This document shows, one piece after another, positions 8,485 to 17,400 of a DNA stretch of 64,000 nucleotides; the first letter of the stretch is position 1, and every line of letters starts with the position of its first letter. The position numbers were made by a program, and so were the translations under genes. Origin of the DNA: Ancylobacter novellus (GTDB lineage Bacteria; Pseudomonadota; Alphaproteobacteria; Rhizobiales; Methylopilaceae); NCBI GenBank assembly GCA_003241695.1, contig QFPN01000006.1, positions 186,001 through 250,000 on the forward strand. Direction: 5' to 3'. Under the pieces are notes generated by a model. That model saw only the letters and a program-made list of their open reading frames with translations. It searched no databases and was not told the DNA's origin.

Positions 8485-9528
8485 TCACCGCGGGATCAGC
8501 AGCCAGAGGTCTAGGTCCAGCACCACGTTCGGATGGTCTTTGCCGTCCTCGCCCGTGCGCGGGAACTCCGCGGTCGAAAAATCCTTCACGCCGGTCATGC
8601 GCACGCGCAGCGCGCCGACGTCGTCGCGGCCGGGCAGCGTCTGCTTGTCGAGGATTTCGGACCACGCATAGAGGGTGTCGCCCGCGTGGATCGGCGCGAC
8701 GTGGCGGCCGCCGTTGATGCCGGCGACGTGGAAGGCGTTCTCGAGTCCGTTGAACGATAGGCCGCGCGCAAGGCTGATGACGTGGCCGCCATAGACGAGC
8801 CGACGGCCGATCTTGCTCGACTTCTGGGCGAAGCCGTTGAAATGGACCTTGGCCGTGTTCTGCCAGAGGCGCGTTGCGAGCTGGTGCTCGGCCTCCTCCA
8901 CCGTCATGCCGTCCACATGGTCGATCTTCTCTCCGACCTGATAGTCGCCGAAGCGGCGCGTGGAGCCGGCCTCGGCGTCGTCCCAGGCCGAGACGTCGAT
9001 GAGCGGGCAGGCGCCGCCGAGCTCCGACGGGTCGACCACGCTCGGAAGCTCCGGAACGACAGTGTCCTGCACCGGCCGACCGCCCTGCATGCGCACGAGC
9101 ACCCAGCGGACATAGTCGAGCACCGGCGCGCCGTCGGAACGGACGCCGCGTGTGCGCACCCACACCACGCCGGCGTCGCCCTTCGAAGTGGGGCGAACGC
9201 CGATGACTTCCGAGGTCGAGACGAGCGTGTCTCCCGGATAGACCGGACGCAGGAACCGGCCGGCCGCGTAGCCGAGATTGGCGAAAGCGTTGAGCGAGAC
9301 GTCCGGCACCGTCTTGCCGAAGACCACATGGAAGGTGATGAGGTCCGAGACCGGCGAACGCGGATAGCCGACGCGCCGCGCGAAGGCGTCGGACGACTGG
9401 ACGACGAAGCGATCGCCGTAGAGCGCCTGATTCATGGCCACGTCGCCGACCGTCACCGTGCGCGGGGTGGCGTGGCGGATCACGTCGCCGACGATGAAGT
9501 CCTCGAAGAAACGACCTGCCCCGGCCAT
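8485..9528 (-). CDS. MaoC-family mesaconyl-CoA hydratase (double hot-dog)
   Basis: The 347-residue protein starts at the ATG at 9528 (MAGAGRFFEDFIVGDVIRHA). Two hot-dog domains are visible. The first contains LITFHVVFGKTVPDVSLNAFANLGYA and the second VHFNGFAQKSSKIGRRLVYGGHVISLARGLSFNGLENAFHVAGINGG. This double-domain arrangement and length match the beta-methylmalyl-CoA/mesaconyl-CoA hydratase of the ethylmalonyl-CoA pathway, which interconverts mesaconyl-CoA and methylmalyl-CoA during C1, C2 or poly-hydroxybutyrate assimilation. Other pathway genes are not nearby, so the exact substrate is inferred from family resemblance. Confidence 0.82.
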   Translation of the reverse strand: MAGAGRFFEDFIVGDVIRHATPRTVTVGDVAMNQALYGDRFVVQSSDAFARRVGYPRSPVSDLITFHVVFGKTVPDVSLNAFANLGYAAGRFLRPVYPGDTLVSTSEVIGVRPTSKGDAGVVWVRTRGVRSDGAPVLDYVRWVLVRMQGGRPVQDTVVPELPSVVDPSELGGACPLIDVSAWDDAEAGSTRRFGDYQVGEKIDHVDGMTVEEAEHQLATRLWQNTAKVHFNGFAQKSSKIGRRLVYGGHVISLARGLSFNGLENAFHVAGINGGRHVAPIHAGDTLYAWSEILDKQTLPGRDDVGALRVRMTGVKDFSTAEFPRTGEDGKDHPNVVLDLDLWLLIPR

Positions 9529-9749
9529 GCGCGCGCTCCGCTCAAGCTGATTGTGCGGCGCACTATGTGGCACGTCGCGAAACGCGCGGCGACCTCGACG
9601 TTCGTCCCGGACGAGCGTTGCCGGGAGATGAACGAGATACCGCAATTCAGCGGGTTCGGCTTCATGCGGCTTTCAAGCGCGCCGTGCCACCTTGCGGCCT
9701 CGCAGGACGGGGCGGCGCGATCGCCCGAGCATGTTTCGAGGATACACTT

Positions 9750-10502
9750 ATGGCGGCGGACGTTGCGGACCGGGAGCATGAGACCGGCGTCTTCCGGCTG
9801 GCCGACGGCGCGCGCAGGGCGTTGGCGCATGAACGAGCCGGTCGCTATCGCGAGGCCTGGCGTCATTGGGAGCGGCTGCGCGGAGAGGACGCCGAGCGCG
9901 CCGACTGGAACGCCCCGCTCGCCGCGAGCTATCTGCGCTACGCGCTGGCCTGGACGGCCGACGGCGGAGAGGGGTCTCTCGCCGAGGCGGAGGCGGCGCT
10001 CGTCCGAGGCATGTCGATTTTGACGATTGATCTCACGGGCTCGGTCGACGACGTGACGCGGCTGATGATGATCGCCCGCGCCTGCGAACAGCGATGCATC
10101 CTGAGGGCCTTCGGCGAGAGCTGGACGGCCGCCGCCCGCGACGCGCTCGAGGCCGGCGAGGCCGGCGAGGTCGTCGGCGACCGGAGGCAGGTGGCGGCGG
10201 CCGGCGCTGCGGCCACGGCGGCGCTCGATCTCGTCGCGCTTTCGGCGCCGTCGCTCGCCACGCTCGCCGCCGAACTCGCGCAAAGCTGCCTGCGCCTGTC
10301 CGCGACCCTTCAGGCGGCCGGCGACGAGGACGCCGCGCTCGGCCTCGAGATGAGGGCTGAGGCGGTGCTGCGGGGATCGGGCGCGACGCCTACGGAAAGC
10401 GCGCGGCCGACGCTCGTGGCGATCGACGGCGGCGCCGAAGCCGGAGAAAAAACGCCGCCGCGGCGGCCTCAGCTTCGCGTCGTCACCACTCCGAAAGGGT
10501 GA
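9750..10502 (+). CDS. Alpha-helical protein of unknown function
   Basis: The 250-residue protein starts at the ATG at 9750. The sequence is Ala/Glu/Arg rich and strongly helical, with a HERAGRYREAWRHWERLRGED segment resembling a tetratricopeptide-like helix pair. The C-terminal 40 residues are low complexity and Pro rich. I do not recognise a family. Its 3' end overlaps the convergent 68-residue gene by 20 bases. Codon usage matches the chromosome, so it is probably a native gene. Confidence 0.65.
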   Translation: MAADVADREHETGVFRLADGARRALAHERAGRYREAWRHWERLRGEDAERADWNAPLAASYLRYALAWTADGGEGSLAEAEAALVRGMSILTIDLTGSVDDVTRLMMIARACEQRCILRAFGESWTAAARDALEAGEAGEVVGDRRQVAAAGAAATAALDLVALSAPSLATLAAELAQSCLRLSATLQAAGDEDAALGLEMRAEAVLRGSGATPTESARPTLVAIDGGAEAGEKTPPRRPQLRVVTTPKG

Positions 10503-10689
10503 CGTCGTCCGACCAGTCGACGCCCGGAACGTCTTTCGTGATCGCCTGTCCGCAGATCACGGTCTTCTTTTCCGGATCGTAGGTGAGCGTCGGGTCGCCT
10601 GCGAGCGTCCAGCCCTTGTTAAGGGCGGCGGAAACGCGCTTGCAGAAAGCGCTGTCGTCCGGACCGGTGAGGTAGCGATAGAGCTTCAT
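10483..10689 (-). CDS. DUF1737-like small protein
   Basis: The 68-residue protein begins MKLYRYLTGPDDSAFCKRVSAALNKGWTLAGDPTLTYD, a pattern typical of the DUF1737 family in which one short domain with a GW..L.G.P motif makes up the whole protein. The C-terminal part (KKTVICGQAITKDV) also fits. Function unknown. It lies at the end of a run of three small minus-strand genes and overlaps the end of the convergent gene. Confidence 0.75.
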   Translation of the reverse strand: MKLYRYLTGPDDSAFCKRVSAALNKGWTLAGDPTLTYDPEKKTVICGQAITKDVPGVDWSDDVTLSEW

Positions 10690-10698
10690 GGGCGAGGA

Positions 10699-10827
10699 TC
10701 AGCCGCGCTTGCCGTAGCGGCGGTCGAACTTGCGGCCTTCATGTGCGAACCAGGCAAGGCCGGACAGAGCGAAGGCCAGCGCGCCCAGCGGAACGCCCCA
10801 AACGAACCAGAGCGGCAGTTGTTCCAA
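10699..10827 (-). CDS. Very small membrane protein (42 aa)
   Basis: This frame starts at a TTG at 10827, preceded by GAGGA with 7-base spacing, and ends at 10699. It encodes one hydrophobic helix (LWFVWGVPLGALAFALSGLAWF) followed by a positively charged tail HEGRKFDRRYGKRG. By the positive-inside rule the tail is cytoplasmic. It lies 3 bases after the previous gene and 9 bases before DUF1737, so the three genes form a compact operon. No family recognised. Confidence 0.6.
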   Translation of the reverse strand: MEQLPLWFVWGVPLGALAFALSGLAWFAHEGRKFDRRYGKRG

Positions 10828-10830
10828 CGC

Positions 10831-11067
10831 TCAATCCTCGCTTCGCAGCTGCTTCAACCCGGTCTGCGCCGACAAATGTAATGCGACTGCGAGCATTATC
10901 CAAACGATCACCGAAGTCGTCAGCGCTCCCGCGACGAACGGGATGACGACCGCCGAGCCGAACAGCGTCAGACCAATCGTATTGAGCGTGCTTGCGAACA
11001 GCTTCAGTCGTTCGTTGAAGCGCTTGGCCTTGATCCGGCGCTCGATGTCGTCAGGCGTGAGGCTCAC
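10831..11067 (-). CDS. Small membrane protein (78 aa)
   Basis: The protein has a charged N-terminal helix (TPDDIERRIKAKRFNERLKLF) and two hydrophobic segments (about residues 25-47 and 50-66). It resembles short amphipathic-helix membrane proteins of unknown role. It is encoded 30 bases downstream of asd on the same strand and precedes the 42-residue membrane protein by 3 bases, so all are probably cotranscribed. Confidence 0.7.
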   Translation of the reverse strand: MSLTPDDIERRIKAKRFNERLKLFASTLNTIGLTLFGSAVVIPFVAGALTTSVIVWIMLAVALHLSAQTGLKQLRSED

Positions 11068-11097
11068 GACCCTGTCTCCACCGAGCGTCGCTCTTTA

Positions 11098-12129
11098 TCA
11101 CGCAGCCTGCTTCAGCAGACCCCGGTTCGCGAGGCACTCGGCGATCTGAACCGCGTTCAGCGCCGCGCCCTTGCGCAGGTTGTCGGACACGCACCAGAGC
11201 GCGAGGCCGTTGTCGACCGTCGGATCCTCGCGGATGCGGCTGACGAAGGTCGCGAAATCGCCGACGCACTCGACCGGCGTCACGTAGCCGCCGGGCTCGC
11301 GCTTGTCGACGACGAGCACGCCCGGCGCCTCGCGCAGGATGTCGCGCGCCTCGTCGGCCGAGAGCGGGTTCTCGAACTCGATGTTCACCGCCTCCGAATG
11401 GCCGACGAACACCGGCACGCGCACGCAGGTCGCCGTCAGCTTGATCTTGGGGTCCAAGATCTTCTTGGTCTCGGCCACCATCTTCCATTCCTCCTTCGTG
11501 AAGCCGTCCTCCATGAAGACGTCGATGTGAGGAATGACGTTGAAGGCGATCTGCTTCGGGAACTTGCCGCCCTCGAATTCCGGGCTCTGGTTCACGTAGA
11601 TGCCCTTGGTCTGGTTCCAGAGCTCGTCCATGGCGTCCTTGCCCGCGCCCGAAACCGACTGATAGGTCGAGACCACGACGCGCGTGATCTTGGCCGCGTC
11701 ATGAAGCGGCTTCAGCGCGACGACGAGCTGCGCGGTCGAGCAGTTCGGGTTGGCGATGATGCCCTTCTTCCGATAGCCCGCGACCGCGTCGGCGTTCACC
11801 TCGGGCACGACCAGCGGCACGTCCGGGTCCATGCGCCAGTGCGAGGAGTTGTCGATCACGATCGCGCCCTGGGCGGCGATCTTGGGCGACCATTCCTTCG
11901 ACACCGCTCCGCCGGCCGACATCAGGCAGATGTCGGTCCTGGAGAAATCGAACTGCTCGAGCGCCTGGCATTTCAGAGTTCGATCGCCGAACGACACTTC
12001 GGTCCCGAGGCTCCGGCGCGAGGCCAGGGGGACGAGCTCGTCGACCGGGAATTCCCGCTCGGCGAGGATGTTCAGCATTTCGCGGCCCACATTGCCCGTG
12101 GCGCCGACGATGGCGATCGAATAGCCCAT
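11098..12129 (-). CDS. asd: Aspartate-semialdehyde dehydrogenase
   Basis: The 343-residue protein starts at the ATG at 12129 (MGYSIAIVGATGNVGREML); a longer upstream frame lacks similarity. The NADP-binding glycine loop is GATGNVG, the catalytic cysteine lies in IANPNCSTAQLVVALKPLHD, and the active-site His region is in the C-terminal half. It reduces aspartyl phosphate to aspartate semialdehyde, the branch point to lysine/diaminopimelate, threonine and methionine. Confidence 0.97.
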   Translation of the reverse strand: MGYSIAIVGATGNVGREMLNILAEREFPVDELVPLASRRSLGTEVSFGDRTLKCQALEQFDFSRTDICLMSAGGAVSKEWSPKIAAQGAIVIDNSSHWRMDPDVPLVVPEVNADAVAGYRKKGIIANPNCSTAQLVVALKPLHDAAKITRVVVSTYQSVSGAGKDAMDELWNQTKGIYVNQSPEFEGGKFPKQIAFNVIPHIDVFMEDGFTKEEWKMVAETKKILDPKIKLTATCVRVPVFVGHSEAVNIEFENPLSADEARDILREAPGVLVVDKREPGGYVTPVECVGDFATFVSRIREDPTVDNGLALWCVSDNLRKGAALNAVQIAECLANRGLLKQAA

Positions 12130-12316
12130 GTCAAAGCTCCATCGGCCGGGCGCCTCGGCCCCGGCCGTCGTCTCGCGCGCGGCCTGATCCGCGCGCGACG
12201 GTTCCATGACGCGAAACCGCGGCGATTTCAACGTCGCAACCGTTTTGCCAGCAACTCTTGCGCTTGTCGGGCGTTGGAGGATCAAATGGGGCGATATGGC
12301 GCCCGGAGCACCCGAC

Positions 12317-12598
12317 ATGACCTTCCGTCAGACCCGTTATCTCGTTGTCGTCGCAGCGCTTTCAAGCGCGTTCGCCGTTTCGCTCGCCGCTCCGTCGCTT
12401 GCGCAGGACCGCGGCGTCTCGGTGACGATCCGCAAGGGGCCGAGCTATCTCAACACGCGCACGACCCCCAATCCGGGATCCTCGACCCGCGCGGCCTACG
12501 ACACGTCGGCGGTCTACCAGCCGTTCTATCTGCAGCGGAACAGCATCAGCTTCTCGCGCTATCCGCTGCCGTCGACCTTCGACATTCCGGGCTACTGA
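12317..12598 (+). CDS. Small exported protein of unknown function
   Basis: The 93-residue product has a clear signal peptide (MTFRQTRYLVVVAALSSAFAVSLAAPSLAQ, predicted cleavage after AQ near residue 30). The mature part is rich in Tyr, Ser, Thr and Arg (SYLNTRTTPNPGSST, then SFSRYPLPSTFDIPGY). No Cys or recognisable domain. Likely periplasmic. It is a single gene between divergent asd and the convergent DUF3617 gene. Confidence 0.7.
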   Translation: MTFRQTRYLVVVAALSSAFAVSLAAPSLAQDRGVSVTIRKGPSYLNTRTTPNPGSSTRAAYDTSAVYQPFYLQRNSISFSRYPLPSTFDIPGY

Positions 12599-12695
12599 GC
12601 CGGCGCCCTGACCCGTCCCCGGAGTTAAGCCTGAAGTGAATCCCGGGTTAATCCCGGGTACATCGCGCCGAACGCCGCCGCCGGTCGCAGTCCGG

Positions 12696-13238
12696 TCACT
12701 GCACCGGCTGCGGTTCCGGCATGTCCCGTACGTTCATCGTCCGGCCGCCGCCGAGATCGATGTCGCCGGGCTTCATGCCCGCGTCGCATTCGCCGGTGCG
12801 TTTTGCGCTGATCGTGGTCGACTGGCTGGTCGGTCCCTGGGGCATGGTCGCCTGCAGGCTTCTGGTCGCGTTGCTGCCGCCGAGCTGGATGTCGGACTTC
12901 ATCGTATAGGCGCTGTCGAAGTCGCCGGTGACGACGGTCCGCGACGAGGTCGTCATGTCGCCGACCCGGCAGTCGCTCTCGAGGATGATCGAGTCGCCGT
13001 CCTTCTTCTGCTCCTGGCGCGAGCACATCTTGCTCGCCATCCCGCCGAACTTTTCGTTCAGCATCTTGTCGGTCTCGGCGTCGATGCACATGCGGATGAC
13101 CTGCGGCGGCATGGCCGCGGTGTCGACCTGGATAGACATTTCCCACTGGCCGGGCTTGCGGGGCGGCAGGTCGAAGCCCGCGGCGAAGGCGGGCGCGGCC
13201 GCCGCGACGAGCGGCAGGATCAGGATCTTCCGAAGCAT
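12696..13238 (-). CDS. DUF3617-like periplasmic protein
   Basis: The 180-residue protein starts at the ATG at 13238 with a signal peptide (MLRKILILPLVAAAAPAFAAG). The mature part opens with PPRKPGQWEMSIQ, then has CIDAETDKMLNEKFGGMASKMCSRQEQKKDGDSI and MKSDIQLGG, the features of the DUF3617 family, which has four conserved cysteines. Function unknown; periplasmic location inferred. It appears monocistronic. Confidence 0.75.
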   Translation of the reverse strand: MLRKILILPLVAAAAPAFAAGFDLPPRKPGQWEMSIQVDTAAMPPQVIRMCIDAETDKMLNEKFGGMASKMCSRQEQKKDGDSIILESDCRVGDMTTSSRTVVTGDFDSAYTMKSDIQLGGSNATRSLQATMPQGPTSQSTTISAKRTGECDAGMKPGDIDLGGGRTMNVRDMPEPQPVQ

Positions 13239-13326
13239 CGTGAGCGTCCTTGAGGTCTTATGATTTTCTTGGAGCCTCAAGACCACGTGATTGCGGCGTC
13301 GGCAAGTCCGCACAACGCTCCCCCCG

Positions 13327-14187
13327 TCAGCAGGCGAGCGCCGCGATCCCCTCGCGATAGGTCGGATAGCGAAGTTCGACGCCGAGTTGCTCGCGCAGCC
13401 GCCGGTTCGCGACGCGCTTGTTCGACGAATAGAAACTCCGCGCCATCGGCGAGAGGTCGGCGGCGTCGAACGGGATGTCGGGCGGGACGGGCGCGCCGAT
13501 CAGTTCGGCCGCATAGGCGACGACGTCCTGCGGCGGCGCGGGCTCGTCGTCGGTCACGTTGATGGCCGGCCCGACCTCCGGCCGGGCGATCCCGGCGGCG
13601 ATGGCGGTCGCAATGTCGTCGACATGGATTCGGTTGAACACCTGGCCCGGCTTCACCAGCCGGCGCGCGGTTCCCGCCCGAAGGTTTTCGATCGCGCTGC
13701 GGCCGGGGCCGTAGATGCCGGCGAGCCGCAGGATCTGCACCGGCACGCCCTTGTGCCGGCCGAGCGCGATCCAGGCGTCCTCGGCCTCCACGCGCCGTCT
13801 GGCGCGGTCGTTTTCGGGCGAGGGCGGCGTATCCTCGTCGACCCAGCCGCCGCCGGCGTCGCCATAGACGCCGATGGTGGAGAGATAGCCGATCCATTCG
13901 AGGCGCGGCGCGCGCGACAGCGCCGAACCCGCGCCGTTGAGCGTCGGGTCTCCGGCCTCGCTCGGCCCGGCCGAGACGAGCGCGTGGGTCGCGCCGGCGA
14001 TCGCCTGTTCGAGCGCGTGCGGCGTCGCGGTCCCGTCGAAGACATGGGCGGAAAGCCCTGCGGCCGCGAGCGCCGCGACGCCTTCAGGGGACCGGCTCGT
14101 GACGTCGATCGCGTCGAATTCGGCGCCGTGAAGCTCCACGAAACGCTTTGCCGAATAGCCGCAACCGAACACGACGAGCCGTTTCAC
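13327..14187 (-). CDS. NAD(P)-dependent epimerase/dehydratase (YeeZ-like SDR)
   Basis: The 286-residue protein begins at a GTG at 14187 (VKRLVVFGCGYSAKRFVE). The glycine motif GCGYSAKRF replaces the usual GxxGxxG, as in atypical extended SDRs of the YeeZ group. The segment LSTIGVYGDAGGGWVDED supplies the Thr/Tyr region, and RLAGIYGPGRS is family-typical. Substrate unknown. It starts 13 bases after the stop of queG on the same strand. Confidence 0.85.
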   Translation of the reverse strand: MKRLVVFGCGYSAKRFVELHGAEFDAIDVTSRSPEGVAALAAAGLSAHVFDGTATPHALEQAIAGATHALVSAGPSEAGDPTLNGAGSALSRAPRLEWIGYLSTIGVYGDAGGGWVDEDTPPSPENDRARRRVEAEDAWIALGRHKGVPVQILRLAGIYGPGRSAIENLRAGTARRLVKPGQVFNRIHVDDIATAIAAGIARPEVGPAINVTDDEPAPPQDVVAYAAELIGAPVPPDIPFDAADLSPMARSFYSSNKRVANRRLREQLGVELRYPTYREGIAALAC

Positions 14188-14200
14188 GATGTTTTCGACC

Positions 14201-15331
14201 TCACGCCGCTTCGAGAGAAAGCGCCCGTTCCCATTCCCGGCGGGCGTCCTCGTCGGTCTCGGCCGCGAGGCGTTCCGCGGCAAGGGGTCCGAGCGTCGCA
14301 GGCGCGAGCCGTGACACTGCCCAGACAGCGGCGCCGCGCACCAGCGCGGAGGCGTCGTCGAGCAGATCGCGGGCGGCGGCCGCGGCCTCGGGCGTTCCGG
14401 CGTTGCCGAGCGCGATCGCGACGTTGCGGACGAACCGGTCGCGGCCGATGCGCTTCACCGGCGACTTCGAAAACAGTTTTCGGAACGTCGCGTCGTCGAG
14501 GCGCGACAGGGAGACGAGATCCGGCGCCTTCAGGTCGTCCCGCGCCGAAAGCCGCATCTCACGTCCCGCGACCGCGAACTTGTTCCATGGGCAGGCCGCG
14601 AGGCAGTCGTCGCAGCCGTAGATGCGGTTGCCGATGGCCTTGCGGAACTCGACGGGGATCGGTCCGTCGAGCTCGATCGTGAGGTAGGAGACGCAGCGCC
14701 GCGCGTCGAGCCTGTAGGGCGCCGGGAAGGCGTCGGTCGGGCAGGCGTCGAGGCAGGCCCGGCAGGACCCGCAGGCGTCGGAGGCGGGCTCGTCGGCGGG
14801 AAGCTCCGCCGAGGTGAAGATCGCCCCGAGGAACAGCCAGGAGCCGAAGTCGCGCGACACGAGGTTGGTGTGCTTGCCCTGCCAGCCGAGGCCGGCGGCG
14901 GCGGCGAGAGGCTTCTCCATCACCGGCGCGGTGTCGACGAAGACTTTTGCGGGCGCGCCCGCGGCGGCGAGCGCCCCCGCCACCTGCTTCAGCCGCCCCT
15001 TGATGACGTCGTGATAGTCGTCGCCGCGGGCGTAGACCGAGATCGCCCCGCAGTCCGGGCGGTCGAGAAGCGCGCGGGGATCCTCGTCGGGACCGTAGTT
15101 CATCGCGAGCATCACGACCGAGCGCGCCTCGGGCCAGAGCGCCGTCGGGTCGCCGCGCCACTCGGCCCGTTCGGCGAGCCAGTTCATCGCGCCGTGATGG
15201 CCGTCTCCCAGCGCCTGCGCGAGCCGCCCCGCGGCCTGCGGTATCGCGTCCGGCCGCGTCACCGCGACGACGTCGAAGCCGAGCGCCTTCGCCCGGCGGG
15301 CGATCTCGGCCTTGAGCGCCGCGGGGCCCAT
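14201..15331 (-). CDS. queG: Epoxyqueuosine reductase
   Basis: The 376-residue protein has the two ferredoxin-like clusters CGSCRACLDACPTDAF and CDDCLAACPWNKF for [4Fe-4S] centres, the N-terminal cobalamin-binding region, and a C-terminal HEAT-like repeat that recognises tRNA (ALGNAGTPEAAAAARDLLDD). QueG reduces epoxyqueuosine to queuosine at tRNA position 34. It forms an operon with the NDUFA9-like gene upstream (10-base gap) and the SDR gene downstream. Confidence 0.95.
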   Translation of the reverse strand: MGPAALKAEIARRAKALGFDVVAVTRPDAIPQAAGRLAQALGDGHHGAMNWLAERAEWRGDPTALWPEARSVVMLAMNYGPDEDPRALLDRPDCGAISVYARGDDYHDVIKGRLKQVAGALAAAGAPAKVFVDTAPVMEKPLAAAAGLGWQGKHTNLVSRDFGSWLFLGAIFTSAELPADEPASDACGSCRACLDACPTDAFPAPYRLDARRCVSYLTIELDGPIPVEFRKAIGNRIYGCDDCLAACPWNKFAVAGREMRLSARDDLKAPDLVSLSRLDDATFRKLFSKSPVKRIGRDRFVRNVAIALGNAGTPEAAAAARDLLDDASALVRGAAVWAVSRLAPATLGPLAAERLAAETDEDARREWERALSLEAA

Positions 15332-15341
15332 CGCCTCCGGA

Positions 15342-16340
15342 TCAGGCCCCCTGGCCGCGCGCCTTGCCGAACTGGCCGGCGCGACGGAACCGCCAGAGAT
15401 AGGTCGGGACCACGGCGCCGACGCTGGCCGGCGCGACGCCGAGCCCCTGAAGCGTGCGGCCGACGGCGACGGCCTCGGCCGAGACCACGTTGTCGGTTTC
15501 GAGCATCGTCACCTGGTCGACGGTGAGGGGCGCGCCGGGAAGGAGCTGCAGGACCTTCGCCTGCATCTTGGCGAGGCCGAACGGAATCGGCAGCAGCGTG
15601 CGGCTGCGGTCGGTCTCGTCGAGCACGAAACGCAGGATTTCTTCGAACGTCATGACGTCCGGCCCGCCGAGCTCGTAGGCCTGCGGGCCGCCCGCGGCCG
15701 CTCCCGAGGCGGCGAGCGCGACCGCGCGCGCCACGTCGCCGACAAAGACGGGCTGGAACCGCGTCTTTCCGCCGCCGATCAGCGGCAGGACGGGAGAGAA
15801 GCGCGCCATGGCCGCGAACAGGTTGAAGAAGCGGTCTTCCGGCCCGAACACGACGGAGGGGCGCAGGATGACGGCGTCGGGATAGACGGCGAGCGCCGCC
15901 TCTTCGCCCGCGGCCTTGGTCTTGCCGTAGGCCGCCCGGCTCGCCCGGTCGGCGCCGATCGCCGACATCTGGACGAAGCGCGCTGCGCCAGCGGCCCGCG
16001 CGGCGTCGGCGACGATCCGCGGTCCGTCGGCTTGCAGCGTCGAGAACGTCTGCTTGCCGCTTTCGGCCAGGATGCCGACGAGGTTCACGACCGCGTCCGC
16101 GCCCTTCACGGCCTGCGCGACCGATTCGGGAAAGCGGAGATTGGCCTGTGCGGCGACGATCTGGCCGACGCCGCCGAGCGGCTGAAGATGGCCGGCGAGA
16201 TCCGGCCTGCGCACGGCGACGCGCACCCGCCAGCCGTCGCGCGCGAGAGCGCGGACGACGTGCCGGCCGACGAAGCCGGAGCCGCCGAAGACCGTGACGA
16301 GCTTTTCGCCCACCGGGCGCGGGCTCGACGTGATCGCCAT
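15342..16340 (-). CDS. Complex I NDUFA9-like NAD(P)-binding protein
   Basis: The 332-residue protein has TVFGGSGFVGRHVVRALARDG at about residues 15-35, VNLVGILAE, and the atypical SDR segment QMSAIGADRASRAAYGKTKAAGEEAA. The C-terminal PAPASVGAVVPTYLWRFRRAGQF extension resembles bacterial proteins annotated as NDUFA9 family. A role in complex I assembly or quinone metabolism is suggested by family naming only. It is first in the minus-strand run ending with the YeeZ-like SDR. Confidence 0.85.
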   Translation of the reverse strand: MAITSSPRPVGEKLVTVFGGSGFVGRHVVRALARDGWRVRVAVRRPDLAGHLQPLGGVGQIVAAQANLRFPESVAQAVKGADAVVNLVGILAESGKQTFSTLQADGPRIVADAARAAGAARFVQMSAIGADRASRAAYGKTKAAGEEAALAVYPDAVILRPSVVFGPEDRFFNLFAAMARFSPVLPLIGGGKTRFQPVFVGDVARAVALAASGAAAGGPQAYELGGPDVMTFEEILRFVLDETDRSRTLLPIPFGLAKMQAKVLQLLPGAPLTVDQVTMLETDNVVSAEAVAVGRTLQGLGVAPASVGAVVPTYLWRFRRAGQFGKARGQGA

Positions 16341-16522
16341 GACGCGAAATCTCCTGCTTGGAACGCGTCCAGAGACCTAAGCCAGCGCGCGCGGCAGGTA
16401 AAGCGACAGCTCTGAATCGACGCACCGCTCGAGGCCGGGATCCGTCCGCGGCGCGATTTCGGACGCTTCCCGCGGTCGCGCCATTGACAGCCCCGCCTCG
16501 CGCCACTTAAGACCCCGCGCAG

Positions 16523-16607
16523 GCCCAGGTGGCGGAACTGGTAGACGCGCACGGTTCAGGTCCGTGTGGGTAACACCGTGGAGGTTCGAGTCCTCTCCTG
16601 GGCACCA
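16523..16607 (+). tRNA. tRNA-Leu (anticodon CAG)
   Basis: The acceptor stem GCCCAGG (16523-16529) pairs with CCTGGGC (16597-16603). The D-arm GCGGAACTGGTAGACGC, anticodon loop TTCAGGT with CAG, a long class II variable arm (GGGTAACACC) and the T-arm GGTTCGAGTCC are all visible. The CCA end is encoded (16605-16607). It reads CUG leucine codons. Confidence 0.97.
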
Positions 16608-16733
16608 TCTTTTTCGTAGTCCGGCCGCGTGGCGCGGGCTCCCCGCGGATCGCTCCCGTGACGTGAGCGGAGGGGCGACGAGCCTTCTTCGCCGCCGCCG
16701 TCCGACGGCCGGCCTCACCGATCACGGAACGAC

Positions 16734-17348
16734 ATGACGATCCGCTTTCATCGCGGCGACCTTCCCGACGGCTACGAGCCGGGCCCGGCGGTCGCGATCG
16801 ACACCGAGACGCTCGGCCTCAATCCCAATCGCGACCGTCTCTGCCTCGTGCAGATGTCGACCGGCGACGGGACCGCGGATCTCGTTCAGATCGCCCCCGG
16901 CCAGAACCGCGCCCCCAATCTCGAAAAAGTGCTGCGCGACCGCGCGGTGCTGAAGCTGTTCCATTTCGCGCGTTTCGACGTCGCGGCGCTCTACAAGGCC
17001 TTCGGGGTGATGACCGAGCCGGTCTACTGCACCAAGATCGCCTCGCGGCTGGTGCGCACCTACACCGATCGCCACGGCCTGAAGGACATCTGCCGGGAGC
17101 TTCTCGGCGTCGAGATCTCGAAGCAGCAGCAGTCGTCCGACTGGGGCGCGGAAAGCTTGAGCGACGCGCAGCTCGCCTATGCGGCGAGCGACGTGCTGCA
17201 TCTGCACGCCCTCAAGGAAAAGTTCGACGTCCTGCTCGCCCGCGAAAATAGGGTCGCGTTCGCCGAGGCCTGCTTCGCCTTCGTGCCCGTCCGTTCGGCC
17301 CTCGACCTCGCGGGCTGGGAAGACGATGATATCTTCGCCCACGCCTGA
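16734..17348 (+). CDS. rnd: Ribonuclease D
   Basis: The 204-residue protein has the DEDDy exonuclease motifs: AIDTETLGL near residue 23, FHFARFDVAALY near residue 80, and YAASDVLHLHALK near residue 155 with the Tyr and Asp of motif III. It lacks HRDC domains, as in the short alphaproteobacterial RNase D form. It trims 3' ends of tRNA and other stable RNA. It lies downstream of tRNA-Leu and upstream of the lpt genes. Confidence 0.93.
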   Translation: MTIRFHRGDLPDGYEPGPAVAIDTETLGLNPNRDRLCLVQMSTGDGTADLVQIAPGQNRAPNLEKVLRDRAVLKLFHFARFDVAALYKAFGVMTEPVYCTKIASRLVRTYTDRHGLKDICRELLGVEISKQQQSSDWGAESLSDAQLAYAASDVLHLHALKEKFDVLLARENRVAFAEACFAFVPVRSALDLAGWEDDDIFAHA

Positions 17349-17400
17349 AGCCTGCGCGAAAGCGGCGCGGCCGAACGAGACCACCCTCAAGGAGGCGCCG